Below, one piece after another: positions 38,901 to 50,166 of a stretch of DNA of 64,000 nucleotides. Position 1 is the first letter of the stretch, and every line of letters starts with the position of its first letter. A model generated the notes under the pieces. That model was given only the letters and a program-made list of their open reading frames with translations. It was not told the DNA's origin and made no database searches. Both the position numbers and the translations under genes were made by a program. The stretch is from Haliea sp. (GTDB lineage Bacteria; Pseudomonadota; Gammaproteobacteria; Pseudomonadales; Halieaceae), in the NCBI GenBank assembly GCA_030730585.1, contig JANQUV010000010.1, positions 31,565 through 95,564 on the forward strand, written 5' to 3'.

Positions 38901-39419
38901 CTGGAGACCCTGGCGTCCGCCATCCGCAAAATTGACAAGGAGACGCGCAGCCGTTTCCGCGAGACCTTCGATAAAGTGAACAGCGGTTTGCAGGACCTTT
39001 TCCCGCGGGTATTTGGCGGCGGCAATGCCTATCTGGAGATGACTGGTGACGACCTGCTCGATACCGGTATTACCATCATGGCGCGTCCGCCCGGTAAAAA
39101 GAATAGCACCATTCATCTGCTCTCGGGTGGAGAGAAAGCACTCACGGCGATTGCCTTGGTGTTTTCGATTTTTCAGCTTAATCCGGCGCCATTCTGTATG
39201 CTGGACGAAGTGGATGCGCCGTTGGATGATGCCAACGTGGGGCGTTATGCCCGTATGGTGAAGGAAATGTCCGAAAAGGTGCAGTTTATCTACATCACGC
39301 ACAATAAGATCTCCATGGAGTTGGCGGATCAGTTGATGGGTGTCACCATGCACGAGCCGGGCGTATCACGTCTTGTTACCGTGGATGTCGAAGAGGCGGC
39401 GGAACTGGCGGCAAGTTAG
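35919..39419 (+). CDS. smc: SMC, chromosome condensation ATPase
   Basis: A 1166-residue structural-maintenance-of-chromosomes protein. Walker A in VVGPNGCGKSNVIDAVRW near residue 32; long coiled coils (about 170-490 and 670-1010) flank a hinge (about 510-650); ABC signature LLSGGEKALTAIALVFSI and Walker B FCMLDEVDAPLDDAN lie near the C-terminus. The repeated Gln/Glu/Leu-rich runs are coiled coil. The 144-bp upstream spacer is AT-rich close to the start. smc-zipA-ligA is a known gammaproteobacterial order. Confidence 0.97.
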   Translation: MRLKSIKLAGFKSFVDPTTVNFPTNMSAVVGPNGCGKSNVIDAVRWVMGESSAKNLRGESMTDVIFNGSVNRQPVGQAAIELVFDNSDGGVGGEYASYAEISIKRVVTREAQSEYYLNGTRCRRRDITDIFLGTGLGPRSYAIIEQGMISRLIESRPEDLRVFIEEAAGISKYKERRRETETRMRRTMENLERLTDLRDELQRQLQHLQRQAQAAEKYSELKVEERTLKAQLYALQWQQLDGDARHCGQAIGELEVRLEAVNAEHQQVETAIEQHRQDYTDRNDSFNTVQGAYYTLGAEVARVEQAIKFQRERAQQLQADLQQALGSLEEAQAHLQQDEGKRAAWALELDALGPELELLQAAEEESATALQDAEEAMLHWQQQWDEFNQQAAAPRQQAEVQQSRIQHLEQAQQRLQRRILQLEEERSGLVVGADDADLEAGAEEVTLLEEQMAAAEERSDERLAELAAARDEESALSAQLNESRLRLQQLRGRQASLEALQQAATEDSDQGVSQWLAAQQLQGQPRLLEQLQVDDGWQLAVETALGDYLQAVCVDQLDQFTQPLGDLHQGELSLVEASAVGAGAGDDYLAAHVHGSAAAASLLAGVRIAESLPAALQLRAVLEPGESVITSDGIWLGVNWLRVTRPGDQEGGVIQRQQELERLAREVNITLTQVAGFEAAQAGLREHQQSLEAQRQDSQREQQQLSRQHAELRAALSAHQARLEQISARREHLAADITDTRSQFAQEQDSVSEARLLLSEAIERMETDSQQREGLLARRDAARNQLDSVRQKARHDKDAAHQSALRYQSLDTQLQSVNEALGRARSQVAQLQDRREALQGNLVETDDPVLVLQEELEAQLELRLASEGELAQARQAVAEVEHALRQAEQQRSAIEQRAQGVRAELEQQRLQQQGLQVQRENVLRQLKEVEQDVEAVLADMPEGANEAEWRNSLERVAARVARLGPINLAAIDEYALQSERKHYLDAQNEDLETALETLASAIRKIDKETRSRFRETFDKVNSGLQDLFPRVFGGGNAYLEMTGDDLLDTGITIMARPPGKKNSTIHLLSGGEKALTAIALVFSIFQLNPAPFCMLDEVDAPLDDANVGRYARMVKEMSEKVQFIYITHNKISMELADQLMGVTMHEPGVSRLVTVDVEEAAELAAS

Positions 39420-39448
39420 GACAAGCGGAGGATGCGGGCGCAGCTGTG

Positions 39449-40420
39449 ATGGACTTGACGATACGTGATTGGATGGTAATTGCTGGCGTGCTGCTGATTG
39501 TGGCGGTGTTACTGGATGCTTGGCGACGGGTGCATAACGAGCGTCAGGCTGCGGTGCGCATTAAATTGGCCGGTGGCGACGGCGACTCTGGCGACCCGGA
39601 CATCAGTCTGTTCCGTGAATTGCCCAACGGCGGCGCGCGCGTAGTACACCGTTCCGATTTGCTGGATGCTCGCGCGCAACACGACGCCAACGAAGCAGCG
39701 CCACTGCCTGCCACACAGGCGTCACCTGCTACAGGTGCGGCTGATTCTGGCGCCAGTGCAGGGTCAAGCGCGGAAGAGCCTCCTCCCTCAAAAAAGGCTC
39801 CTGCCCCCGCGGCCAAGCCGCGTGCGCCGCGTAAGCGGTCGTCAGCTCCAGCGGTTGTTGATGATGGCTTGCTGACTGGCCTCAGCAGCCAAGACGAACC
39901 AGAGAATCTCGATTGGTTGGATGCTCTTGAGGCTGAGGAGCGCCGCGTTCCCGAGGCCGAAGAAACAGTTCAGCTGCCGCGTGATGTGCAACCTGAAGTG
40001 TTTATGCTCAACGTGGTGGCGCGCGAGCCGGATGGGTTTCGCGGCGACGACATCTTGCATATCCTGCTTGCCTGCGATTTGCGTTTCGGCGATATGAGTT
40101 TTTTCCATAGGCATGAGCAAGAAGCCGGGCGCGGCCCCATTCAATTTAGCGTCGCTAATATGATGCAGCCCGGTGTCTTCGACATCGATAATATGTCCGA
40201 CTTCAGTACTCCGGGCCTGGTATTTTTTGTCACCCTGCCTGGCCCCGCAGATATGATGCAAGCCTTTGACTACATGCTGGAAGCTGCGCAGGCGGTGGCG
40301 CGCAACTTGAACGGTGATGTCCTGGATGAAACGCGCAGCACACTCACCCGTCAGACTCTCGAGCACGCGCGCCAGCAAATCCGCGATCTTGAGCGGCGCA
40401 TGCTTGCGCGGTTACGTTAA
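39449..40420 (+). CDS. zipA: ZipA, FtsZ-anchoring division protein
   Basis: A 323-residue bitopic protein that tethers FtsZ to the inner membrane. N-terminal helix MDLTIRDWMVIAGVLLIVAVLLDAW in part (residues 1-22), a proline/alanine-rich basic-acidic linker (about 70-170), and the C-terminal FtsZ-binding domain from EVFMLNVVAREPDGFRG to the end. The ATG at 39449 is preceded by an in-frame GTG; the nearest GGAGG is 17 bases away, so initiation looks weak. Confidence 0.95.
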   Translation: MDLTIRDWMVIAGVLLIVAVLLDAWRRVHNERQAAVRIKLAGGDGDSGDPDISLFRELPNGGARVVHRSDLLDARAQHDANEAAPLPATQASPATGAADSGASAGSSAEEPPPSKKAPAPAAKPRAPRKRSSAPAVVDDGLLTGLSSQDEPENLDWLDALEAEERRVPEAEETVQLPRDVQPEVFMLNVVAREPDGFRGDDILHILLACDLRFGDMSFFHRHEQEAGRGPIQFSVANMMQPGVFDIDNMSDFSTPGLVFFVTLPGPADMMQAFDYMLEAAQAVARNLNGDVLDETRSTLTRQTLEHARQQIRDLERRMLARLR

Positions 40421-43074
<2,654 letters not shown>

Positions 43075-43209
43075 GTAGGCCCTGCCGCGGTTCAATAATA
43101 CTGCCAGCGCGCGCCTAAACACAGGCACAGTGTGTTTCCTTGACGCATATCCTGCCTTGCGTGGATGCAAATCCGTTTTTCTTGTGACACACTTTCGAGG
43201 TGTGCCGTC

Positions 43210-45033
43210 ATGGTCGCGAGCCCGATACATAATGTTCATAAACAGGTCTTCGCTGTGAATCCAACTGATATCAAGAATCCAGAATACTTCCACAAAGTGG
43301 TCGACTGTCAGTACGCCTGCCCGGCGCATACGCCGGTGCCCGAGTACATTCGCCTGATTGCGGCTGGCCGTTACGACGATGCCTATATGGTGAACTGGGA
43401 GTCCAATGTATTCCCCGGTATCCTCGGCCGCACTTGCGACCGCCCTTGCGAGCCAGCCTGTCGTCGAGGGCGTATAGCCAAAGGTGAAGAACCTGTTGCT
43501 ATCTGTCGTTTGAAGCGCGTTGCGGCGGATAACAAAACTGATATCAGGGCGCGTCTGCCGGAAATTCCTGAACTGAAGAATGGTAAACGCATAGCCCTGA
43601 TCGGTGCGGGGCCCGCATCGCTTACGGTGGCACGCGACCTCATGCCGCTGGGCTACAGTATTGATATGTACGACAACCAATTTGCTGGCGGCGGAATGAT
43701 GCGTAGCCAGATCCCCTCGTTCCGGCTGCCCGCCAGCGTGTTGGATGAAGAGGTGGGTTACATTCTCGACACGGGGGTGGTGACCCATTTTAATACCGAG
43801 GTAACCAGCCTCAGAAGCATCATCGACAAACAGTACGATGCGGTGTTTGTGGGCACCGGTGCTCCGCGCGGCAGGGGGCTCAATCTGCCCGGGCTGGAAG
43901 AGGCTGGGAAACGCGTACACATCGGCATCGACTGGCTATCGAGTGTGGCATTCGAACATACCAGTGCGATTGGCAAGCGTGTGCTGGTACTCGGCGGTGG
44001 TAACACGGCGATGGATTGTTGCCGTACTTCGCGGCGCCTTGGGGGTGAGGATGTGCGGGTGGTTGTGCGCAGCCCCTTTGCTGATATGAAGGCCTCGCCT
44101 TGGGAGAAAGAGGATGCCATGCATGAAGGCATTCCAATTTACGACAACCACGTGCCGAAAGAGTTTGTGGTTGAGAATGGCGTGCTCAAGGGTATGCACT
44201 TTGAGAAGGTTGAGGCCCAGTACGACGAGAGCGGCAAGCGTAGCCTGGTGCCGACGGGGGAAGACCTCGTGTTCATGGAAGCTGACGATGTGCTTATGGC
44301 TATCGGCCAAGATAACGCTTTCCCCTGGGTAGAGCGCGATGTTGGCGTCGAGTTTGACAAGTGGGATATGCCGGTGGTCGATAAGGCCACTTACCAGTCC
44401 ACCAACCCCCTCGTGTTCTTTGGCGGGGATGCGGCTTTTGGCCCCGAAAACGTCATTACCGCCGTGGCCCACGGGCATCAGGCGGCCATTAGTATCGATT
44501 TGCACTGTCGCGAGAAGTCGGTGAGCGAGCGCCCCGCGCCTTTTACCAACCTCGTCAGCCAAAAAATGGGTATTCACGAGTGGAGTTACGACAACCGGGT
44601 TGAAAACGATAAGCGCTTCGTGGTGCCGATGGCACCGTTGGAAAAAACCCTGCGTGACCGCAAGCTGGAAGTGGAACTGGGGTTTGACTTAGATATAGGC
44701 TTTAAGGAAGCAGAACGCTGCCTGAACTGCGATGTGCAAACGGTATTCGATACGCCACGTTGTATTGAGTGTGATGCCTGTGTCGATATCTGCCCCACAG
44801 ATTGCATCTCCTTTGTCGACAACGCTGAGGAAGAGGTTCTTCGCACACGCCTCACAGCGGTTGCGGGCAATCTCGCCCAGGATCTGTATGTTTCGACCGA
44901 TCTACCCACGCGGCGCGTCATGGTCAAGGATGAGGACGTTTGCCTGCATTGTGGCCTGTGCGCCGAACGTTGCCCCACCTCGGCTTGGGACATGCAGAAA
45001 TTCCTCTATAGTGTGACTAAGGCGGGGCAATAA
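43210..45033 (+). CDS. GltD-like NAD(P)H/FAD oxidoreductase with C-terminal 2x[4Fe-4S] ferredoxin domain
   Basis: A 607-residue electron-transfer protein. The N-terminal Fer4_20-type region holds cysteines 33, 37, 76, 80 and 84; an FAD-binding motif (IALIGAGPASLTVARDL) and an NAD(P)-binding motif (VLVLGGGNTAMDCC) follow; the C-terminus has two ferredoxin motifs, CIECDACVDICP and CLHCGLCAERCP. It resembles the small subunit of glutamate synthase, but no large subunit is present. It lies three bases before the OFOR alpha subunit, so it most likely couples that enzyme to NAD(P)H. ATG 43210 is preceded by GAGG; a longer start at 43165 is possible. Confidence 0.88.
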   Translation: MVASPIHNVHKQVFAVNPTDIKNPEYFHKVVDCQYACPAHTPVPEYIRLIAAGRYDDAYMVNWESNVFPGILGRTCDRPCEPACRRGRIAKGEEPVAICRLKRVAADNKTDIRARLPEIPELKNGKRIALIGAGPASLTVARDLMPLGYSIDMYDNQFAGGGMMRSQIPSFRLPASVLDEEVGYILDTGVVTHFNTEVTSLRSIIDKQYDAVFVGTGAPRGRGLNLPGLEEAGKRVHIGIDWLSSVAFEHTSAIGKRVLVLGGGNTAMDCCRTSRRLGGEDVRVVVRSPFADMKASPWEKEDAMHEGIPIYDNHVPKEFVVENGVLKGMHFEKVEAQYDESGKRSLVPTGEDLVFMEADDVLMAIGQDNAFPWVERDVGVEFDKWDMPVVDKATYQSTNPLVFFGGDAAFGPENVITAVAHGHQAAISIDLHCREKSVSERPAPFTNLVSQKMGIHEWSYDNRVENDKRFVVPMAPLEKTLRDRKLEVELGFDLDIGFKEAERCLNCDVQTVFDTPRCIECDACVDICPTDCISFVDNAEEEVLRTRLTAVAGNLAQDLYVSTDLPTRRVMVKDEDVCLHCGLCAERCPTSAWDMQKFLYSVTKAGQ

Positions 45034-45036
45034 ACC

Positions 45037-46899
45037 ATGCAAGCGCTGCAATCAGTGAATGAGTTCGTGATCAAGTTTGCCAACGTGAACGGCACCGGAA
45101 GCGCCAGCGCCAACAACCTGTTCGCCAAGGCCATATTTCGCATGGGTTTGCCGGTTTGCCCGAAGAATATTTTTCCCTCAAACATTCAGGGCCTGCCTAC
45201 CTGGTACGAGGTGCGGGTGAGCGAACGTGGTTATCTTGGGCGTCGAGGCGGTGTTGATATCATGCTCTCGGTGAACCCGCAGAGCATGCCGCAAGATATT
45301 CAGGAAGTGGAGCCTGGCGGTTACTTCATCTACGACAACACCAAACCGCTCGACCTGCGCCTGATCCGCAGTGACGTGAATATTTTTGGCATTCCTTTGA
45401 CGCGCATGTGTAATGAGGAGTATGAAGATCCGCGCCAGCGCCAACTGTTTCGCAACGTGATTTATGTCGGCGCATTGGCTGCTTTACTGGATATGGATTT
45501 TGCTGTGTTGACCGGCTTGGTAGAGGATCAGTTCAAAGGTAAAGACAAATTGATCTTGCCTAACATCCACGCCTTGGAGTTGGGTTACCAGTACGCGCAA
45601 AAACACTTCGAATGCCCCATCGGTATTCGTGTCCGCACCGCTGATAAAGTGGGCGACAACATTTTGCTCGACGGGAATACCGCGCTAGGTCTGGGTGCCA
45701 TCTACGGCGGTGCTACCGTCGCTGCCTGGTATCCGATTACCCCGTCCACATCGGTTGTTGATGCCTTTGATCGCTACGCAAAGCGTTTGCGCATTGATCC
45801 GGGCACGGGGCGTAAGAACTACGCCATTCTGCAGGCCGAAGACGAGCTGGCGGCCATTGGTATGGTAGTTGGTGCAAGCTGGAACGGCGCCCGTGCTTTC
45901 ACCGCCACCAGTGGCCCTGGCTTGTCTTTGATGAGCGAGTTTCTGGGTTTGGCGTATTTTGCCGAGATCCCCACGGTTCTGTTCGACGTCCAGCGCGCTG
46001 GCCCTTCGACCGGTATGCCAACGCGCACGCAGCAGTCCGATGTGCTCTCTGCTGCCTATGCCTCTCACGGTGATACCAAGCAGGTGCTGTTGTTTCCCTC
46101 TACGCCAAAAGAGTGTTTTGATTTTGGTGCCCTGTCGTTTGATCTCGCAGAGCGGCTGCAGACGCCGATTATTCTGATGACCGACCTTGACCTCGGCATG
46201 AATGACAATATGTCGCCGCCGCTCACCTGGGATGACACGCGCCGTTATGACCGCGGCAAAGTGCTGAACGCCGAACAGCTGGAAGAAATGGAGCGTTACG
46301 GGCGATATCTTGACGTTGATGGCGACGGCATCTGTTACCGCACCATTCCCGGCACCCACCCACAGAAGGGTGCGTTCTTCACTCGCGGCACCTCACGGGA
46401 TGAATACGCGGTGTACACCGAGAAAGGTGAAGAATATGAAAAGAACATGCATCGGCTGATGGCCAAGTGGGAGACGATCAAGGAGTGGGTGCCGCGCCCG
46501 TTAGAAACCACCAGTGAGCAGCCTACCGATACGGCTATCCTGTTCTTCGGTACCAGCGAAGAGTCGTCTATGGAAGCGCGCGACTATCTTGCAGAGGATG
46601 GTGTACCCCTGAACGCGATGCGGGTACGCGCTTTCCCGTTCAACGATGAAGTGGAGTCGTTCCTGGCGCGCCATGAGCGTGTTTTTATCATTGAGCAAAA
46701 CCGTGATGCGCAGCTGCGCACACTGCTGATGGCGGAGTTTGAACTGGGCCCTGACAAGCTCAAGTCTGTACTCTGTTTTGATGGCAACCCGATCAGTGCC
46801 CGCAATATCCGCAAGCAAATACTGCAGCAAATGCCGGGCTATAACGTTACCCCCTTGCGTCGCGAACGTTTGGTCGCCGGCGCGGAGAACAGGTCATGA
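45037..46899 (+). CDS. 2-oxoacid:acceptor oxidoreductase, fused gamma-alpha subunit
   Basis: A 620-residue subunit of a thiamine-pyrophosphate oxidoreductase. The gamma domain occupies about residues 10-190 (NGTGSASANNLFAKAIFRMG), and the alpha pyrimidine-binding domain begins near 220 (GAIYGGATVAAWYPITPSTS), with TSGPGLSLMSEFLG after it. Such enzymes convert a 2-oxoacid plus CoA to acyl-CoA and CO2, passing electrons to ferredoxin. Substrate (2-oxoglutarate, pyruvate or branched) is not readable with certainty. Its beta subunit overlaps downstream by four bases. Confidence 0.9.
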   Translation: MQALQSVNEFVIKFANVNGTGSASANNLFAKAIFRMGLPVCPKNIFPSNIQGLPTWYEVRVSERGYLGRRGGVDIMLSVNPQSMPQDIQEVEPGGYFIYDNTKPLDLRLIRSDVNIFGIPLTRMCNEEYEDPRQRQLFRNVIYVGALAALLDMDFAVLTGLVEDQFKGKDKLILPNIHALELGYQYAQKHFECPIGIRVRTADKVGDNILLDGNTALGLGAIYGGATVAAWYPITPSTSVVDAFDRYAKRLRIDPGTGRKNYAILQAEDELAAIGMVVGASWNGARAFTATSGPGLSLMSEFLGLAYFAEIPTVLFDVQRAGPSTGMPTRTQQSDVLSAAYASHGDTKQVLLFPSTPKECFDFGALSFDLAERLQTPIILMTDLDLGMNDNMSPPLTWDDTRRYDRGKVLNAEQLEEMERYGRYLDVDGDGICYRTIPGTHPQKGAFFTRGTSRDEYAVYTEKGEEYEKNMHRLMAKWETIKEWVPRPLETTSEQPTDTAILFFGTSEESSMEARDYLAEDGVPLNAMRVRAFPFNDEVESFLARHERVFIIEQNRDAQLRTLLMAEFELGPDKLKSVLCFDGNPISARNIRKQILQQMPGYNVTPLRRERLVAGAENRS

Positions 46900-47948
46900 G
46901 CTACCAGCTTCCGAAGTTCAGGCATCCCGACCTCCCGGTTAATGCACTTGGTTATACGCGCGCCGAATACGAGGGAGCCATATCCACGCTGTGTGCAGGT
47001 TGTGGCCATGACTCTATCTCCGGCGCTATCGTGCGTGCTTGTCACGAGCTGGCTCTGGAGCCCCACAAGATCGCCAAGCTTTCTGGTATTGGGTGTTCCT
47101 CCAAGGCGCCGACCTATTTTTTAGGTAAGTCCCACGGCTTCAACTCGGTACATGGCCGGATGCCTTCTGTGGTTAGTGGGGCCAACATGGCCAACCGTGA
47201 TTTGCTATACCTGGGTGTGTCGGGTGATGGTGACACGGCCTCTATTGGTATGGGGCAGTTCGCGCACGCCGTGCGGCGCAATTTGAACATGGTGTACATC
47301 GTCATGAACAACGGCTGTTACGGCCTTACCAAGGGGCAGGATTCGGCCACCGCTGATGCCGGTTCGGCAAGTAAAAAGGGCGACCCCAATCCGTTTTCGG
47401 CGATCGACTTGCCCGGCCTCGCGTTGCAACTGGGGGCAACGTTTGTCGCGCGCAGTTTTTCCGGCGACAAGGGGCAGCTGGTGCCGTTGATCAAGGCCGC
47501 GATTTCTCATCGAGGCTTCGCCTTAATCGATGTGATTTCTCCCTGCGTCACCTTCAACAATAACCCCGGTTCCACCAAGAGCTACGATTTTGTGCGCGAG
47601 CACGCGGAGGCCACAGGCACGGTGGATTTTGTGCCGATGCGCGAGGAGATTACCGCGAGTTATGCGGCTGGCCGAACACAGGACGTTACGCTGCATGACG
47701 GTTCGGTTTTACATTTGGAGAAGCTGGCTCCGGATCTTGATCCCTTCGACCGGGTATCGGCCATGGTTGCGCTGCAAAACCACACGGCGCTAGGACAGAT
47801 ACTTACCGGCCTTATTTACATGGATAAGGATTCACGCGACCTGCACGATGTCATGGAAACATCTCGTCGGCCGCTGAACAGCCTGGTCGAGGAAGATCTT
47901 TGCCCGGGTGACAAAGTGTTGGCGAATATCAACGCCAGCCTTCGTTAG
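46896..47948 (+). CDS. 2-oxoacid:acceptor oxidoreductase, beta (TPP) subunit
   Basis: A 350-residue catalytic subunit. Cys33 and Cys36 in LCAGCGHDS begin the [4Fe-4S] site; the TPP/Mg motif is SGDGDTASIGMGQ (109-121) and continues to NNGCYGLTKGQDSA, typical of KorB-like proteins; PCVTFNN lies further on. It forms the active enzyme with the preceding gamma-alpha subunit. Followed immediately by a strong hairpin. Confidence 0.92.
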   Translation: MSYQLPKFRHPDLPVNALGYTRAEYEGAISTLCAGCGHDSISGAIVRACHELALEPHKIAKLSGIGCSSKAPTYFLGKSHGFNSVHGRMPSVVSGANMANRDLLYLGVSGDGDTASIGMGQFAHAVRRNLNMVYIVMNNGCYGLTKGQDSATADAGSASKKGDPNPFSAIDLPGLALQLGATFVARSFSGDKGQLVPLIKAAISHRGFALIDVISPCVTFNNNPGSTKSYDFVREHAEATGTVDFVPMREEITASYAAGRTQDVTLHDGSVLHLEKLAPDLDPFDRVSAMVALQNHTALGQILTGLIYMDKDSRDLHDVMETSRRPLNSLVEEDLCPGDKVLANINASLR

Positions 47949-47996
47949 TCACCTACCCATTTACCCGGCCAGAAGGCTGGGTAAATGGGTAAGTGA
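47949..47996 (+). terminator. Long hairpin directly after the OFOR operon
   Basis: Starting at the first base after the beta-subunit stop, 22 positions pair with 22 on the far side around an AGAA loop, with one mismatch and one G-U pair (core TACCCATTTACCC with GGGTAAATGGGTA). No U-run follows, so it is either a Rho-independent element of poor form or an mRNA 3'-end protecting structure. It separates the operon from phoB. Confidence 0.65.
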
Positions 47997-48021
47997 CGGA
48001 AAAGGGCCTATAAACTCCCAA

Positions 48022-48050
48022 TTGTCATTTGATTGTCATAATTTCCTCAT
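48022..48050 (+). promoter_or_regulatory. PhoB box upstream of phoB
   Basis: TTGTCAT at 48022 and 48033, and a weaker TCCTCAT at 48044, spaced 11 bases start to start, the direct-repeat pattern bound by PhoB. The last repeat ends 43 bp before the phoB start, indicating autoregulation. Confidence 0.85.
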
Positions 48051-48093
48051 CTAATACGCGCATCAGCTGCGAATTAAAGGGACAATGTGACCA

Positions 48094-48804
48094 ATGAATG
48101 AACGTCAGGTGTTAATTGTTGATGACGAGTTTGCCATTCGCGATATGTTGCGTATGGCCCTTGAGATCGCCGGGTTTCGTTGCCTGGAGGCTGAGAATAT
48201 CCAGGATGCGTTTACCCTGATTGTCGACGAACGCCCCGATATGGTGTTGCTGGACTGGATGTTGCCCGGCGGCAGTGGTCTGGAACTGCTGCGTCGTCTG
48301 AAACGCACTGATACTACCCGCGATGTGCCTGTCATCATGCTGACAGCCAAGACCGCCGAAGACAATATGATTCAGGGCCTCGATGTGGGCGCGGACGATT
48401 ACATTACCAAACCCTTCGCTCCACGCGAGCTTATTGCCCGTATCAAGGCGCTGCTGCGCCGAGCAGGCAGTGGTGACGAGCAGGATCGTATCCAAGTGGC
48501 GGAACTGGTTTTGGACGGTGAAAGCCGGCGTATTTTTCTGTTGGATGAACCTGTTGATATGGGGCCGACCGAGTTCAACCTTCTGCAGTTTTTCATGTCT
48601 CACCCGGAACGTGCTTACACCCGCAGTCAGCTGCTGGATCAGGTGTGGGGCGCGAACGTGTATGTTGAGGAGCGCACGGTTGACGTGCATATCCGCCGCC
48701 TGCGCAAGGCACTGCAAACACCGCGGGCCGATTACAGTGACCTGGTGCAAACCGTGCGTGGAACCGGCTATCGATTCTCTGCTCGCGGGGTTCCAGCTCG
48801 TTGA
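48094..48804 (+). CDS. phoB: PhoB, phosphate-regulon response regulator
   Basis: A 236-residue OmpR-type regulator. The receiver domain has the phosphorylated Asp54 (VLLDWMLPGGSG) and the conserved Lys in ITKPFAPREL; the winged helix covers about residues 135-230 (RTVDVHIRRLRKAL). Activates the pst genes and other phosphate-starvation genes when phosphorylated by PhoR. Its own promoter region holds a PhoB box. Stop overlaps the phoR TTG start. Confidence 0.96.
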   Translation: MNERQVLIVDDEFAIRDMLRMALEIAGFRCLEAENIQDAFTLIVDERPDMVLLDWMLPGGSGLELLRRLKRTDTTRDVPVIMLTAKTAEDNMIQGLDVGADDYITKPFAPRELIARIKALLRRAGSGDEQDRIQVAELVLDGESRRIFLLDEPVDMGPTEFNLLQFFMSHPERAYTRSQLLDQVWGANVYVEERTVDVHIRRLRKALQTPRADYSDLVQTVRGTGYRFSARGVPAR

Positions 48805-50075
48805 CGTCGCAGGCCGCTTGGCGGGCAGAGCTGCGGCGGCTGCTACTGTTGATGGCAGTGGCACTCTTGGTTGGATGGGTGCTGGGGTTGGTGTGGCCTG
48901 TATTGTCCATTGTGTTGGCGCTGGCGCTCGGGCGCTGGCTGTGGCAAATGCGACGCCTGTTGGGCTGGCTGGCGGATCCCTCGCAGGAGCCACCGGAGGC
49001 GCTTGGTTTTTGGGGAGACCTGTATGACCGCTTGTACGCCCTGCAGCGCAAAGCACAGGAGCGGGAGGGTGAACTCAAGTCGCGTCTGAATTACCTGCAG
49101 GATTCGTTGTCTTCGATGCACGATGGTGCAGTCATGGTGACCTACGGCGGCGCCATTGAGTGGAGTAATGACGCGGCGCAACGCCTGCTGGGCCTGCGTT
49201 ACCCCGCTGACCGTGGCCAGGCGTTACTTAACCTTGTGCGGCTGCCCGCGTTTTACCGCTACTACATTGCCGGAGCTTTCGACGACCCTCTGCAGGTGCG
49301 TATGCAGGGTGAGCGAGAGCAGGTTCTGCAGTTCGCTGTCACCTTGTTTGGCAACGGCGATCGACTCGTGTTCGTGCGTGACGTGACCAAAGAAGCGCAT
49401 CTCGAGCAAATGCGCCGCGACTTCGTGGGCAATGTATCACATGAATTACGCACTCCGCTGACGGTCATCAAGGGCTATCTCGAGATGATTCTGGCCAGCG
49501 CCCAGCAGCTCGAGCCGCGCTTTCGTCGCCCGCTGGAACAAATGTCGCAGCAAACTGATCGCATGGAGAGCTTGCTCAAGGATTTGCTCTGGCTGTCGCG
49601 GCTGGAAAGCGTGCGCACCCAAAGCCGGCGTGAGCGGGTCGATGTTGCACTTTTATTGCAGGAACTGGTTATTGAGCTGCACACACTGTATCCCGAGCGT
49701 AGCCTTGAACTAACGGTTGATACCGGGCAAAAAGTCGCGGGTGATTATCGCGAACTGCACAGCGCCGTCTCGAACTTGATACTTAATGCCTTCAAGTACA
49801 GCCCAGATGACACTTCCGTGACAGTTTTGTGGCGGCAGCACGATAGCGAGTTGTTGCTGTCGGTGCAGGATCGGGGCATCGGCATCGATGCGGTCCACTT
49901 GCCGCGCCTTACCGAGCGTTTTTACCGTGTTGACGACAGCCGTTCTTCTGCTACGGGTGGCACGGGGCTGGGGCTGGCGATTGTCAAGCATGTGGCGGCT
50001 GGGCACCTTGCTGAGCTGCGTATTGTCAGTACACCGGGCAAGGGCAGCACCTTCACGTTGGCATTTCGCTGCTGA
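48801..50075 (+). CDS. phoR: PhoR, phosphate-sensing histidine kinase
   Basis: A 424-residue inner-membrane kinase. Two hydrophobic segments at about residues 12-48, a PAS domain (about 95-195), the phospho-accepting His214 in NVSHELRTPLTVIKGYLEM, and the ATPase domain (NLILNAFKYSP, DRGIGID, GTGLGLAIVKHV). Lacks a periplasmic sensor domain, as usual for PhoR, which senses phosphate through PstSCAB-PhoU. TTG start at 48801. Confidence 0.96.
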   Translation: MTSQAAWRAELRRLLLLMAVALLVGWVLGLVWPVLSIVLALALGRWLWQMRRLLGWLADPSQEPPEALGFWGDLYDRLYALQRKAQEREGELKSRLNYLQDSLSSMHDGAVMVTYGGAIEWSNDAAQRLLGLRYPADRGQALLNLVRLPAFYRYYIAGAFDDPLQVRMQGEREQVLQFAVTLFGNGDRLVFVRDVTKEAHLEQMRRDFVGNVSHELRTPLTVIKGYLEMILASAQQLEPRFRRPLEQMSQQTDRMESLLKDLLWLSRLESVRTQSRRERVDVALLLQELVIELHTLYPERSLELTVDTGQKVAGDYRELHSAVSNLILNAFKYSPDDTSVTVLWRQHDSELLLSVQDRGIGIDAVHLPRLTERFYRVDDSRSSATGGTGLGLAIVKHVAAGHLAELRIVSTPGKGSTFTLAFRC

Positions 50076-50084
50076 AACGGTCGG

Positions 50085-50113
50085 TAGACATTACTTTGTC
50101 ATAATTCTGTCAT
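50085..50113 (+). promoter_or_regulatory. PhoB box upstream of pstS
   Basis: Three repeats at 11-base steps: TAGACAT (50085), TTGTCAT (50096), CTGTCAT (50107). A TACTGT at 50124 is suitably placed as a -10 element. The array begins 9 bp after the phoR stop. Confidence 0.85.
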
Positions 50114-50166
50114 ATGATCGGGGTACTGTGTGCCTCGTCGGATTCAGGTGCAACTAGGAGCGCTTC

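Noticed and set aside
39432..39449. Five-codon mini-ORF ending in TGATG at the zipA start, as a coupling leader
   Set aside because: The only GGAGG touches its ATG with no spacing, so it is unlikely to be translated efficiently.
48112..49056. Long minus-strand frame (314 codons) opposite phoB and phoR
   Set aside because: Antisense to two well-supported genes, low-complexity Pro/Ala start, no recognisable motif.
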